A stretch of DNA of 12,936 nt from CACPJA01 sp964629335 (GTDB lineage Bacteria; Pseudomonadota; Gammaproteobacteria; Steroidobacterales; UBA11654): contig CAZVRH010000043.1 in NCBI GenBank assembly GCA_964629335.1, forward strand, positions 1-12,936. Direction: 5' to 3'. Positions 6,631-12,936 of the stretch are shown piece by piece (within the stretch, counting starts at the first letter, position 1; every line of letters begins with the position of its first letter). Position numbers and translations under genes: made by a program. Under the pieces are notes generated by a model that was not told where the DNA came from, did no database searches, and was given only the letters and a program-made list of their open reading frames with translations.

Positions 6631-7044
6631 ATGCTACAACCAAAACGAACAAAATATAGAAAACAAATGAAAGGCAAAAATAGAGGCCTAGCCTCTAGAG
6701 GTAGCACTATCAATTTTGGTGAATATGGTCTTAAAGCGACGGGTAGAGGCAGGATCACTGCTCGACAGATAGAGGCAGCAAGAAGAGCTATGACCAGACA
6801 TATAAAAAGAGGCGGAAAAATATGGATAAGAATCTTCCCTGATAAACCTATAACAAAAAAACCTCTAGAGGTCAGACAAGGTAAGGGTAAAGGTAATGTG
6901 GAGTATTGGGTTGCACAGATACAACCTGGAAGAATTTTATATGAAATGAGTGGTGTAGAGGAAAGCTTAGCTGAGGAAGCTTTTAAGCTTGCTGCTGCTA
7001 AGCTTCCTGTAACCACAAAATTTGTTAGTAGGCAAATAATATGA
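6631..7044 (+). CDS. rplP: Large ribosomal subunit protein L16
   Basis: L16 is a late-assembling 50S protein that organises the A-site tRNA binding region. The 137 residues align with E. coli L16 (136) from MLQPKRTKYRKQMKG to the end. Arg82, in the segment KPLEVRQGKGKGNVEYW, corresponds to the arginine hydroxylated by the 2-oxoglutarate oxygenase RoxA (YcfD) in E. coli; whether that enzyme exists here cannot be told. A GAG just before the ATG is the only nearby purine signal. The gene overlaps rpmC by four bases (ATGA). Two perfect inverted repeats lie inside it (6681-6697 and 6974-7008). Confidence 0.98.
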   Translation: MLQPKRTKYRKQMKGKNRGLASRGSTINFGEYGLKATGRGRITARQIEAARRAMTRHIKRGGKIWIRIFPDKPITKKPLEVRQGKGKGNVEYWVAQIQPGRILYEMSGVEESLAEEAFKLAAAKLPVTTKFVSRQII

Positions 7045-7235
7045 TTGACCTAAAAGAGATTAGATCAAAGTCTAACCTAGATATAGAGAAGATATTAGAT
7101 GACCTTCTTGAAGAGCATTTTAAATTAAAGCTTCAAGCTGCAACTGGTCAGTTATCTAATACCAGCCAGTTTAGGAACATAAAAAAAGATATAGCTAGGC
7201 TAAGAACAATTTTAAAAGAGAAATCAAATGATTAA
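7041..7235 (+). CDS. rpmC: Large ribosomal subunit protein L29
   Basis: A small helical 50S protein next to L23 at the tunnel exit. The 64 residues (E. coli 63) show the usual charged helical hairpin: LKEIRSKSNLDIEKILDDLLEE, FKLKLQAATGQL, and RNIKKDIARLRTILKEK. The start overlaps the rplP stop as ATGA and the 3' end overlaps rpsQ by eight bases, so all three are likely translated in a coupled way. Confidence 0.96.
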   Translation: MIDLKEIRSKSNLDIEKILDDLLEEHFKLKLQAATGQLSNTSQFRNIKKDIARLRTILKEKSND

Positions 7236-7500
7236 AGAGGCTAGAAACAAAGTTAAAAAAACAATTACGGGTAGAGTTGTCAGTAATTCCATGGAGAAGA
7301 CTATTACTGTTTCTATTCAGAGAAGAATGAAACACCCCTTGTACAACAAATATGTGTACAAAACATCAAAAATTCTTGCACATGATCAGGAGATGATTTC
7401 AAAGATTGGTGATATTGTGTCCATCCAAGAATCAAAGCCTATTTCAAAAAATAAATCGTGGGTTTTGAGTAAGGTTATTAAGACGAGCCAAGAAGACTAA
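7228..7500 (+). CDS. rpsQ: Small ribosomal subunit protein S17
   Basis: S17 is a primary-binding 30S protein with an OB fold that contacts 16S rRNA in the 5' domain. The 90-residue product (E. coli 84) contains the family core GRVVSNSMEKTITVSIQRRM and HPLYNKYV, and the expected C-terminal ESKPISKNKSWVL. The first ATG at 7228 lies eight bases inside rpmC; residues between it and the core are basic, as in relatives. It ends the S10-type block, and rplN follows after 10 nt. Confidence 0.97.
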   Translation: MIKEARNKVKKTITGRVVSNSMEKTITVSIQRRMKHPLYNKYVYKTSKILAHDQEMISKIGDIVSIQESKPISKNKSWVLSKVIKTSQED

Positions 7501-7510
7501 GGTAAAAAGA

Positions 7511-7879
7511 ATGATTCAAACAGAAACAGTTTTAAACATTGCAGACAATAGCGGAGCTAGGAAAGTTCTATGTATTAAGGTATTAGGTGGTTCTAGAAAG
7601 AGATATGCAAAAATTGGCGATGTCATTAAAGTCACTATTAAGGATGCTATCCCTCGTGGGAAAGTGAAAAAAGGTGATGTTTACGATGCTCTTGTTGTTA
7701 GGACAAAACATGGAGTTCGAAGATCGGATGGCTCGCTAATAAGGTTTGACGGTAATGCCGCTGTTCTTCTAGATAATAAAAGAGAACCAATTGGAACAAG
7801 AGTTTTTGGTCCAGTGACAAGGGAACTTAGAGCGAAGAAATATTTGAAAATAATTTCTTTGGCTCCAGAAGTGATTTAA
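7511..7879 (+). CDS. rplN: Large ribosomal subunit protein L14
   Basis: L14 lies on the 50S interface, contacts L3 and L19 and takes part in bridge B5/B8; it is also the target of the silencing factor RsfS. At 122 residues it is one shorter than E. coli L14 (123). Start MIQTETVLNIADNSGARKVLCIKVLGG and the GTRVFGPVTRELR segment are diagnostic. TAAGG eight nt before the ATG supports the start. In E. coli rplN opens the spc operon with its own promoter. Here the 10 nt spacer after rpsQ leaves no room for one outside coding sequence, so read-through from the S10 block is likely. Confidence 0.98.
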   Translation: MIQTETVLNIADNSGARKVLCIKVLGGSRKRYAKIGDVIKVTIKDAIPRGKVKKGDVYDALVVRTKHGVRRSDGSLIRFDGNAAVLLDNKREPIGTRVFGPVTRELRAKKYLKIISLAPEVI

Positions 7880-7889
7880 GGGGTAATTT

Positions 7890-8207
7890 TTGAAAAAGAT
7901 AAAAAAAGGCGATGATGTAATTGTTTTATCCGGAAAAGATAAGGGTAGGACTGGTCAGGTTTTGAACGTCTTAAATAACTCAAAAGTTCTTGTTGAAAAT
8001 ATTAATCTCGTAAAGAAACATCAAAAAGGAAATCCAAATACAGGCCAAGAATCAGGAATTATAGAGAAAGAAATGCCGATACATATTTCTAATGTAATGC
8101 TCTTAAATCCTATAACTAATAAAGGCGATAAGGTGGGAATAAAAAAACTAGAAGATGGGACAAAAGTAAGATATTTCAAATCTAATAATGAAGTTGTGGA
8201 TATATAG
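7890..8207 (+). CDS. rplX: Large ribosomal subunit protein L24, TTG start
   Basis: L24 is an assembly-initiating 50S protein close to the tunnel exit. The 105-residue product (E. coli 104) carries the KOW motif at about residues 6-30 (DDVIVLSGKDKGRTGQV), followed by NINLVKKHQKGNPNT and a C-terminal VRYFKS. The start codon is TTG: AAGGGG (7878-7883) stands six nt upstream of it and the protein then begins at the family's usual position. The next in-frame ATG would remove the KOW motif. It is the only gene with a visible start in this window that does not begin with ATG. Confidence 0.97.
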   Translation: MKKIKKGDDVIVLSGKDKGRTGQVLNVLNNSKVLVENINLVKKHQKGNPNTGQESGIIEKEMPIHISNVMLLNPITNKGDKVGIKKLEDGTKVRYFKSNNEVVDI

Positions 8208-8209
8208 GT

Positions 8210-8948
8210 ATGTCAAGGTTGAAAGAAAAATACAATCAAGATATTAGGCCTGGATTAAAGAAAACACTTGGCTTTAATAACTTAATGCAAGTGCCTGAGA
8301 TTAAGAAAATTACTCTTAATATGGGAGTAGGAGAAATTTTACAAGATAAAAAGGCTATTGAGAAAGCTCAATCTGATATGGAAAAGTTATCTGGACAAAA
8401 AGCAGTTATAACTAGAGCAAAAAAATCTGTTGCCTCATTCAAAATTCGAGAAGGTATGCCTATAGGAGTCAAAGTAACCCTTAGGAGGGACAGAATGTAT
8501 GAATTCTTAGACCGTCTTATTAATATTGCATTGCCCAGGGTAAGAGATTTTAGGGGGCTTAATCAGAGATCCTTTGATGGGAATGGTAATTATAGTATCG
8601 GTGTAAAAGAGCAGATAATTTTTCCTGAAATTGATTATGACAATATAGATAAGATAAGAGGATTAGACATAAGTATTACAACAACAGCAAAAAATGATGA
8701 AGATGCACTTGCTTTATTAAAAGCCTTCAATTTTCCTATTAAAGAGAAGAGTTCTCAGGCGGCAGCAGAAGAACAAGTTGAGGCAGCAGAAGANNNNNNN
8801 NNNNNNNNNNNNNNNNNNNNNNNNNNNNNNNNNNNNNNNNNNNNNNNNNNNNNNNNNNNNNNNNNNNNNNNNNNNNNNNNNNNNNNNNNNNNNGGCAGCA
8901 GAAGAACAAGTTGAGGCAGCAGAAGACAAAAATGAGGAAGGTAAATAA
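8210..8948 (+). CDS. rplE: Large ribosomal subunit protein L5 with acidic repeat tail (contains assembly gap)
   Basis: L5 forms the 5S RNP with L18 and 5S rRNA and makes the B1b bridge in the central protuberance. Residues 1-179 match the complete E. coli L5 (179 aa), e.g. ITLNMGVGEILQDKKAIEKA, RVRDFRGLNQRSFDGNGNYS, EQIIFPEIDYD and the end AFNFPIKEK. A tail follows that E. coli lacks: SSQ, then units AAEEQVE, ending AAEDKNEEGK and TAA at 8946-8948. It is interrupted by 100 Ns (8794-8893). Codon phase on both sides shows the true gap is a multiple of 3, so the frameshift caused by the Ns is artificial and the gene runs to 8948, immediately before the rpsN ATG. Two nt separate it from rplX. Confidence 0.95.
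8762..8924 (+). repeat. 21-nt in-frame tandem repeat encoding AAEEQVE in the L5 tail
   Basis: One full unit (8762-8782) and a partial one (8783-8793) precede the gap; one full unit (8895-8915) and a partial AAE (8916-8924) follow it. Units are identical at nucleotide level. The 33 bases before the Ns (8761-8793) equal the 33 after them (8894-8926). With perfect repeats the join is an overlap of 33 or 12 nt, or a gap of 9, 30, 51 nt and so on, giving L5 of 201, 208, 215 residues and upward in steps of 7. Confidence 0.85.
8794..8893. other. 100-N assembly gap inside the rplE repeat
   Basis: A second run of exactly 100 Ns, again inside a short identical tandem repeat at the 3' end of a ribosomal protein gene. 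The left flank ends two bases into a Glu/Asp codon and the right flank begins with the last base of a codon, so an intact gene needs a gap that is a multiple of 3. Confidence 0.95.
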
Positions 8949-9254
8949 ATGACAAGAAAAGCATTAGTTCAAAGAGAATTAAAACGAGTTAAAACAGTTG
9001 AACGTTTTGCTCAAAAGAGAGCAGCTTTAAAGAAAATTATTAATGATTCGGATGCGAGCTATGAGGAAAAGAATGATGCACGAATTAAGTTACAGAAAAT
9101 GCCACGGAATGCGAGTCCATCCAGATTAAGAAATAGATGTGCAATTTCAGGAAGACCTAAAGGTTTCTATAGAAAATTTGGACTTGGGAGAAATAAATTA
9201 AGAGAAGAAGCGATGAAGGGGAATATACCAGGTTTACATAAAGCAAGCTGGTAA
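8949..9254 (+). CDS. rpsN: Small ribosomal subunit protein S14 (zinc-free type)
   Basis: S14 is a late-binding 30S head protein near the A site. The 101 residues equal the E. coli length. The conserved C-terminal half RNASPSRLRNRCAISGRPKGFYRKFGL is present. It has a single cysteine (in RNRCA) and no CxxC pairs, so this is the long zinc-independent form typical of proteobacteria. The ATG follows the rplE stop with no intervening base, and rpsH starts 19 nt after its own stop. Confidence 0.98.
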   Translation: MTRKALVQRELKRVKTVERFAQKRAALKKIINDSDASYEEKNDARIKLQKMPRNASPSRLRNRCAISGRPKGFYRKFGLGRNKLREEAMKGNIPGLHKASW

Positions 9255-9273
9255 AGAAGATTAGGAAGAAATT

Positions 9274-9672
9274 ATGACGATGACAGACCCAATAGCAGAT
9301 ATGCTAACTAGAATCAGAAATGCACATAAAATAAATGCATTATCTGTTTCTATTCCGTATTCAAAAAACAAAGAGAGTATTGCAAAGGTGCTTCTTGAAG
9401 AAGGGTACATTAAAGGCCTTAACAATGAAGAAATTGCAGGTAATAAAAACAATTTAATAATAGATTTAAAATATTTTGAAGGTAAACCTGTTATTGAAGA
9501 AATAAATAGAGTAAGCAGACCAGGATTAAGGGTATATAGATCTACAAATGAATTGCCTAAGGTTATGGGTGGGTTAGGAATAGCAGTAATTTCAACTTCT
9601 AAAGGAATCATGAGCGATCGACAAGCAAGAGAAAATGGTCATGGTGGCGAAGTTTTATGTGTGGTGGCTTAA
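9274..9672 (+). CDS. rpsH: Small ribosomal subunit protein S8
   Basis: S8 binds helix 21 of 16S rRNA early in 30S assembly. In E. coli it also represses the spc operon by binding the mRNA near the rplE start. The 132-residue product (E. coli 130) begins MTMTDPIADMLTRIRNA and ends with SRPGLRVYRS, KVMGGLGIAVISTSKGIMSDRQAR and GGEVLCVVA. AGGA seven nt before the first ATG (9274) favours this start over the ATG two codons later. I could not recognise an S8 target in the short rplX-rplE junction by eye. Confidence 0.98.
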   Translation: MTMTDPIADMLTRIRNAHKINALSVSIPYSKNKESIAKVLLEEGYIKGLNNEEIAGNKNNLIIDLKYFEGKPVIEEINRVSRPGLRVYRSTNELPKVMGGLGIAVISTSKGIMSDRQARENGHGGEVLCVVA

Positions 9673-9675
9673 ATT

Positions 9676-10215
9676 ATGTCTAGAATTGAGAAACAACCTG
9701 TTAATTTTCCTGAATCCGTTAAAGTGTCTCTTCAGGAAGGTGAAGTATTGCATATAGAAGGGCAAAAAGGAGAGCTTGAGCTAAGTCTTATTCGTCAAGT
9801 TGAAGTAAAAATAGAAGAGGACCAAGTAACCGTTAATTCAACTTCAAAATCTAAGTTTTCTAGAGCTGCTGCGGGAACGTATAGAAGTCTAATAAATAAT
9901 ATGGTTACGGGTGTTACTGAAGGATACTCAAAGGAATTAGAGCTGGTTGGGGTGGGATATCGTGCAAAATCCCTAGGTAAAACACTTAATTTAACTTTAG
10001 GTTTCTCTCATCCCGTAAATTATGAAATCCCAGAAGGAATAGAGATTTCTACTCCATCTCAAACAGAAGTAGTCATAACAGGTATTGATAAACAAAAAGT
10101 TGGCCAAGTTGCGGCAGAATTAAGATCTATCAGGCCCCCTGAACCTTATAAAGGCAAGGGTGTCAGATATAAAGGTGAACAGATTACCCTTAAGGAAACA
10201 AAGAAACAGGTCTAA
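9676..10215 (+). CDS. rplF: Large ribosomal subunit protein L6
   Basis: L6 binds near the sarcin-ricin loop and the factor-binding site of the 50S subunit. The 179-residue protein (E. coli 177) has the expected two similar alpha/beta domains; the linker and second domain contain GYSKELELVGVGYRAK and the family signature near RPPEPYKGKGVRY, followed by the basic end TLKETKKQV. It starts 3 nt after rpsH, and rplR follows after 17 nt. Confidence 0.98.
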   Translation: MSRIEKQPVNFPESVKVSLQEGEVLHIEGQKGELELSLIRQVEVKIEEDQVTVNSTSKSKFSRAAAGTYRSLINNMVTGVTEGYSKELELVGVGYRAKSLGKTLNLTLGFSHPVNYEIPEGIEISTPSQTEVVITGIDKQKVGQVAAELRSIRPPEPYKGKGVRYKGEQITLKETKKQV

Positions 10216-10232
10216 AAATGAGATTTAAATAA

Positions 10233-10595
10233 ATGGTTACTAAATTAGAAAAAAGAAAAAGAAGGTCTAGGAAAACCCGTTCTAAAATAAAGGAATTAGA
10301 ACAGTACAGACTAAGTGTTCATCGATCTTCAAAGCATATATATGCACAGATAATTGCACCAGAAGACAATGCAGTAGTTGCTGCAGCATCTAGTTTAGAT
10401 CCAGAAGTTAGAAAACTTATTAATGAAAAAACTAAGGGTAAAAAGGATGTTGCTAAAATTGTAGGCCACTCAATTGCTCAGAAAGCTAAGGAAGCTAAAA
10501 TTGAAAAAGTTGCATTTGACAGATCTGGATTTTTATATCATGGCAGAGTTAAAGCACTTGCAGAGGCTGCAAGAGAAAAAGGACTTAATTTTTAA
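10233..10595 (+). CDS. rplR: Large ribosomal subunit protein L18
   Basis: L18 carries 5S rRNA into the central protuberance together with L5. The product has 120 residues (E. coli 117): a basic N-terminus (LEKRKRRSRKTRSKI), then RLSVHRSSKHIYAQIIAP and the conserved C-terminus SGFLYHGRVKALAEAAREKG. An ATG at 10218 opens only a four-codon frame, so 10233 is the start; no strong ribosome-binding site is visible, only AT-rich sequence with a TGAG. rpsE follows after 11 nt. Confidence 0.97.
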   Translation: MVTKLEKRKRRSRKTRSKIKELEQYRLSVHRSSKHIYAQIIAPEDNAVVAAASSLDPEVRKLINEKTKGKKDVAKIVGHSIAQKAKEAKIEKVAFDRSGFLYHGRVKALAEAAREKGLNF

Positions 10596-10606
10596 AACTA
10601 ATAATT

Positions 10607-11104
10607 ATGAATACAAATAAACAAAATGATGATTTGATTGAAAAGTTAGTAGCAGTTAATAGGGTTGCTAAGGTAGTCAAAGGAGGCAGACAATTCGGAT
10701 TTGCTGCTATTACAGTTGTCGGAGATGGTAAAGGGAAAATAGGTATGGGCTACGGGAAAGCTAAAGAAGTACCTTTAGCAATTCAAAAAGCAATGCAAGC
10801 TGCTAGAAAAGATCTGCATTCCGTCGCACTGAATAAAGAGACAATTTACTACGAGACTACAGGAAGGCATGGTGCCTCTAAAGTTTATATGCAGCCGGCT
10901 GCTGATGGTACAGGTATTATTGCAGGTGGAGCAATGCGAGCAGTTTTTGAATGTGTTGGAATCAGAAACATCCTAGCTAAGAGTTATGGGTCTAGAAACC
11001 CAATTAATTTAGTGAGAGCAACTATTAATGCACTTGATTCGATGAGATCACCACAAAGAGTTGCAAAGAGAAGAGGCATCCCTGTATCTAAAATATTTAC
11101 ATAA
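10607..11104 (+). CDS. rpsE: Small ribosomal subunit protein S5
   Basis: S5 contributes to decoding accuracy and to the mRNA entry site; changes in its N-terminal loop give spectinomycin resistance or ribosomal ambiguity in E. coli. The 165 residues (E. coli 167) include that loop at about 20-31 (VAKVVKGGRQFGF), GDGKGKIGMGYGKAKEVP, and the conserved GGAMRAVFECVGIRNILAKS and SPQRVAKRRG segments. It shares one base with rpmD (TAATG). No clear Shine-Dalgarno is seen in the AT-rich 11 nt before it. Confidence 0.98.
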   Translation: MNTNKQNDDLIEKLVAVNRVAKVVKGGRQFGFAAITVVGDGKGKIGMGYGKAKEVPLAIQKAMQAARKDLHSVALNKETIYYETTGRHGASKVYMQPAADGTGIIAGGAMRAVFECVGIRNILAKSYGSRNPINLVRATINALDSMRSPQRVAKRRGIPVSKIFT

Positions 11105-11295
11105 TGAGCAAAAAAGAAAAAAAAATAAAAATAAAACTGGTTAAAAGTCGTTTTGGAAGGATAAAGAAGCATAAGGCATCTTTATCTGGATTGGGTTTAA
11201 GAAAAATCAATCAAACGATTGAGGTGGATGCAACACCAGAGAATTTAGGAATGATCAATAAGGTGAAGTATCTTCTAGAAGTTGAGGAAGTTTAA
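11104..11295 (+). CDS. rpmD: Large ribosomal subunit protein L30
   Basis: A small 50S protein binding 23S rRNA. The 63 residues (E. coli 59) show the pattern KIKLVKSRFGRIKKHKASLSGLGLRKINQTIEVDAT, ending in the typical strand KVKYLLEVEEV. The start overlaps the rpsE stop by one base and rplO starts 2 nt after the stop. The N-terminus is slightly longer and very lysine-rich compared with E. coli. Confidence 0.97.
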   Translation: MSKKEKKIKIKLVKSRFGRIKKHKASLSGLGLRKINQTIEVDATPENLGMINKVKYLLEVEEV

Positions 11296-11297
11296 TA

Positions 11298-11732
11298 ATG
11301 AAATTAAATACAATAAAACCTAATAAAGGTAGCACTACTCATAAATCTAGGAAAGGCAAAGGCCATGCTTCAGGATTAGGAAAGACTTCAGGCAAAGGTC
11401 ACAAAGGACAGAAATCAAGATCAGGTGGTTTCCACAAGGTTGGTTTTGAAGGCGGGCAAATGCCTCTACAAAGAAGACTACCAAAAAGAGGATTTGCATC
11501 TAGAAGCAAAAAAGAAACCTCAGAGCTTAGGTTAGATCAGTTGGATCGTATTAAAGCAGAAATTATAGATTTAGAAGCATTAAAAAATGAAAATATTGTC
11601 CCTAGGTATATTCAAAATATTAAAATTATTGCATCTGGTGAAATAAAAAATGCTGTTACTATTCAAGGACTTAACCTATCTTCAAATGCTAAGAAAGCTA
11701 TTCTTGATTCGGGAGGTAAAATTTTAGAATAA
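11298..11732 (+). CDS. rplO: Large ribosomal subunit protein L15
   Basis: L15 is a 50S assembly protein whose long basic N-terminal arm threads into 23S rRNA. The product has 144 residues, as in E. coli. The arm shows HASGLGKTSGKGHKGQKSRS and then GFEGGQMPLQRRLPKRGF; the globular C-terminal domain ends KAILDSGGKILE. GAGGAAG (11284-11290) lies seven nt before the ATG and is one of the clearest ribosome-binding sites in the cluster. secY follows after 2 nt. Confidence 0.98.
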   Translation: MKLNTIKPNKGSTTHKSRKGKGHASGLGKTSGKGHKGQKSRSGGFHKVGFEGGQMPLQRRLPKRGFASRSKKETSELRLDQLDRIKAEIIDLEALKNENIVPRYIQNIKIIASGEIKNAVTIQGLNLSSNAKKAILDSGGKILE

Positions 11733-11734
11733 TC

Positions 11735-12936
11735 ATGGCCAAGACTCAAACAAATACAGCAAGATCTGCACTCGGTGAGATGACTCGGTTTGTAGAATTA
11801 AGGCAAAGACTTCTATTTCTTGCAGGAGCTTTAATTGTTTATAGAATTGGTACATATATACCTGTCCCTGGTATTGACCCGAATGCACTACAGAACTTTT
11901 TTGATGAACAGTCTGGAACTATTTTAAGCATGTTTAATATGTTCTCAGGTGGAGCGTTAGAAAGGCTAAGTATTTTTGCACTAGGTATTTTTCCTTATAT
12001 TTCCTGTTCGATTGTAATGCAAATGGCCAGTGTGACCATTCCATCTTTAAAGGAACTAAAAAAAGAAGGCGAATCAGGCAGGAGACAAATTACACAATAC
12101 ACAAGATATGGGACCGTTTTTTTAGCATCTTTCCAATCTGTGGGAGCATCCATAGCACTTCAAAATCAGGGAGTGGTAGTTTCACCAGGATTTAATTTCG
12201 TTTTTACTTCATGTGTAACGCTTGTAACTGGAACTATGTTCCTAATGTGGTTGGGTGAGCAGATTACTGAAAGGGGTCTCGGTAATGGAATCTCAATGAT
12301 TATTTTGGCTAGCATTATATCAGGCTTACCTTCTGCAATTGGCGGAACCTTGGAGCTAGCAAATACTGGAGAAATATCCAGTGCACTGGTATTGATACTA
12401 TTAATTTTAGTCTTAGCTGTTACTACTTTTGTGGTTTTTATAGAAAGAGGCCAAAGGAGAATACCTGTCAATTATGCTAAGAGACAGCAGGGCAGGAGAT
12501 TATTACAGAGCCAATCAACTCATTTGCCATTTAAAATCAATATGTCTGGAGTAATTCCACCTATATTTGCATCAAGTATAATCTTGTTTCCAGCTACCAT
12601 TGCTAGTTGGTTTGGAACTTCTGAAGGATTTGATTGGCTCCAAGATATTGCAGCACAGTTAGCTCCAGGGCAACCGATATATATACTTCTTTATGCTTCT
12701 TTAATTATGTTTTTCTGTTTTTTTTACACTGCCTTGGTCTTTGATTCCAAGGATACAGCTGATAATTTACAAAGATCAGGTGCGTTTATGCCTGGAATTA
12801 GACCGGGTCATCAGACGGCTCAATATATAGATAAAGTGTTAACAAGGTTAACATTTTGGGGAGGATTGTATATCATGCTCGTCTGCTTACTTCCAGAGTT
12901 TATGATTTTGTACTTTAACGTACCATTTTACTTTGG
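11735..12936 (+). CDS. secY: Preprotein translocase subunit SecY (3' end outside window)
   Basis: SecY is the channel subunit of the SecYEG translocon in the inner membrane. The frame is open from ATG at 11735 to the window end, 400 codons of an expected 440 or so. It aligns closely with E. coli SecY. Residues 26-44 form the first membrane segment; the plug and TM2 region (about 65-95) contains LSIFALGIFPYIS; KKEGESGRR is at 109-117, GEQITERGLGNGIS at 174-187, the cytosolic loop with NYAKRQQGRR at 246-255, and GIRPG at 354-358, where Arg356 corresponds to E. coli Arg357, essential for SecA-driven export. It lies 2 nt after rplO. Truncation is due to the window edge, not a mutation. Confidence 0.98.
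   Translation, partial: MAKTQTNTARSALGEMTRFVELRQRLLFLAGALIVYRIGTYIPVPGIDPNALQNFFDEQSGTILSMFNMFSGGALERLSIFALGIFPYISCSIVMQMASVTIPSLKELKKEGESGRRQITQYTRYGTVFLASFQSVGASIALQNQGVVVSPGFNFVFTSCVTLVTGTMFLMWLGEQITERGLGNGISMIILASIISGLPSAIGGTLELANTGEISSALVLILLILVLAVTTFVVFIERGQRRIPVNYAKRQQGRRLLQSQSTHLPFKINMSGVIPPIFASSIILFPATIASWFGTSEGFDWLQDIAAQLAPGQPIYILLYASLIMFFCFFYTALVFDSKDTADNLQRSGAFMPGIRPGHQTAQYIDKVLTRLTFWGGLYIMLVCLLPEFMILYFNVPFYF

Noticed and set aside
6603..7016. A 137-codon open frame on the - strand.
   Set aside because: It is antisense to rplP, which is certain from its protein sequence; no family resemblance and no ribosome-binding site were seen.
8894..8914. Reading after the rplE gap ending in GSRRTS as the L5 C-terminus.
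   Set aside because: Frame artefact of the 100-N gap; the proper frame repeats AAEEQVE as before the gap and stops at 8946-8948, directly before rpsN.
9261..9611. A 116-codon open frame on the - strand.
   Set aside because: Shadow of rpsH, which is clear on the + strand.
12166..12471. A 101-codon open frame on the - strand.
   Set aside because: It lies antisense inside secY, whose open frame spans the region; the product resembles nothing I recognise.

Overview
The window is a nearly unbroken ribosomal-protein supercluster, all on the + strand: the end of rpsG, then fusA, rpsJ, the S10-type block (rplC, rplD, rplW, rplB, rpsS, rplV, rpsC, rplP, rpmC, rpsQ), the spc-type block (rplN, rplX, rplE, rpsN, rpsH, rplF, rplR, rpsE, rpmD, rplO), and 400 codons of secY, cut by the window edge. 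Gene order and protein sequence (L3, L5, L16, L18 and SecY closely follow the E. coli versions; S14 is the long zinc-free form) point to a gammaproteobacterium. The strongly AT-rich composition, very short spacers and 1-8 nt gene overlaps suggest a small, streamlined genome. I cannot name the genus from the sequence alone.

Layout. Positions 1-2463 hold rpsG(end)-fusA-rpsJ. There is no tuf gene between fusA and rpsJ, which are 6 nt apart. Positions 2464-2701 are the only sizeable non-coding stretch. It has a promoter-like TTGAAC/TATAAT pair overlapping the end of rpsJ and a 5' leader of about 210 nt with mutually exclusive hairpins. It sits just where the rest of the ribosomal operon begins, so it is the best candidate for a relocated control region of the S10/spc genes. 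Positions 2702-12936 are tightly packed genes, most separated by 0-24 nt or overlapping.

How the genes work together. EF-G drives translocation. The r-proteins assemble the 30S (S3, S5, S7, S8, S10, S14, S17, S19) and 50S (L2-L6, L14-L16, L18, L22-L24, L29, L30) subunits. SecY is the channel for proteins exported from those ribosomes.

The unusual feature is a pair of acidic, tandem-repeat C-terminal tails, on L3 (10-residue unit PEAEAQPEET) and on L5 (7-residue unit AAEEQVE). They lie beyond the normal ends of these otherwise basic proteins. Each repeat is broken by exactly 100 Ns, and in each case the bases before the gap are identical to the bases after it (42 nt in rplC, 33 nt in rplE). 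The gaps are therefore assembly breaks at the repeats. Their true length must be a multiple of 3, so the frameshifts caused by the 100-N spacers are artefacts and both genes are probably intact.
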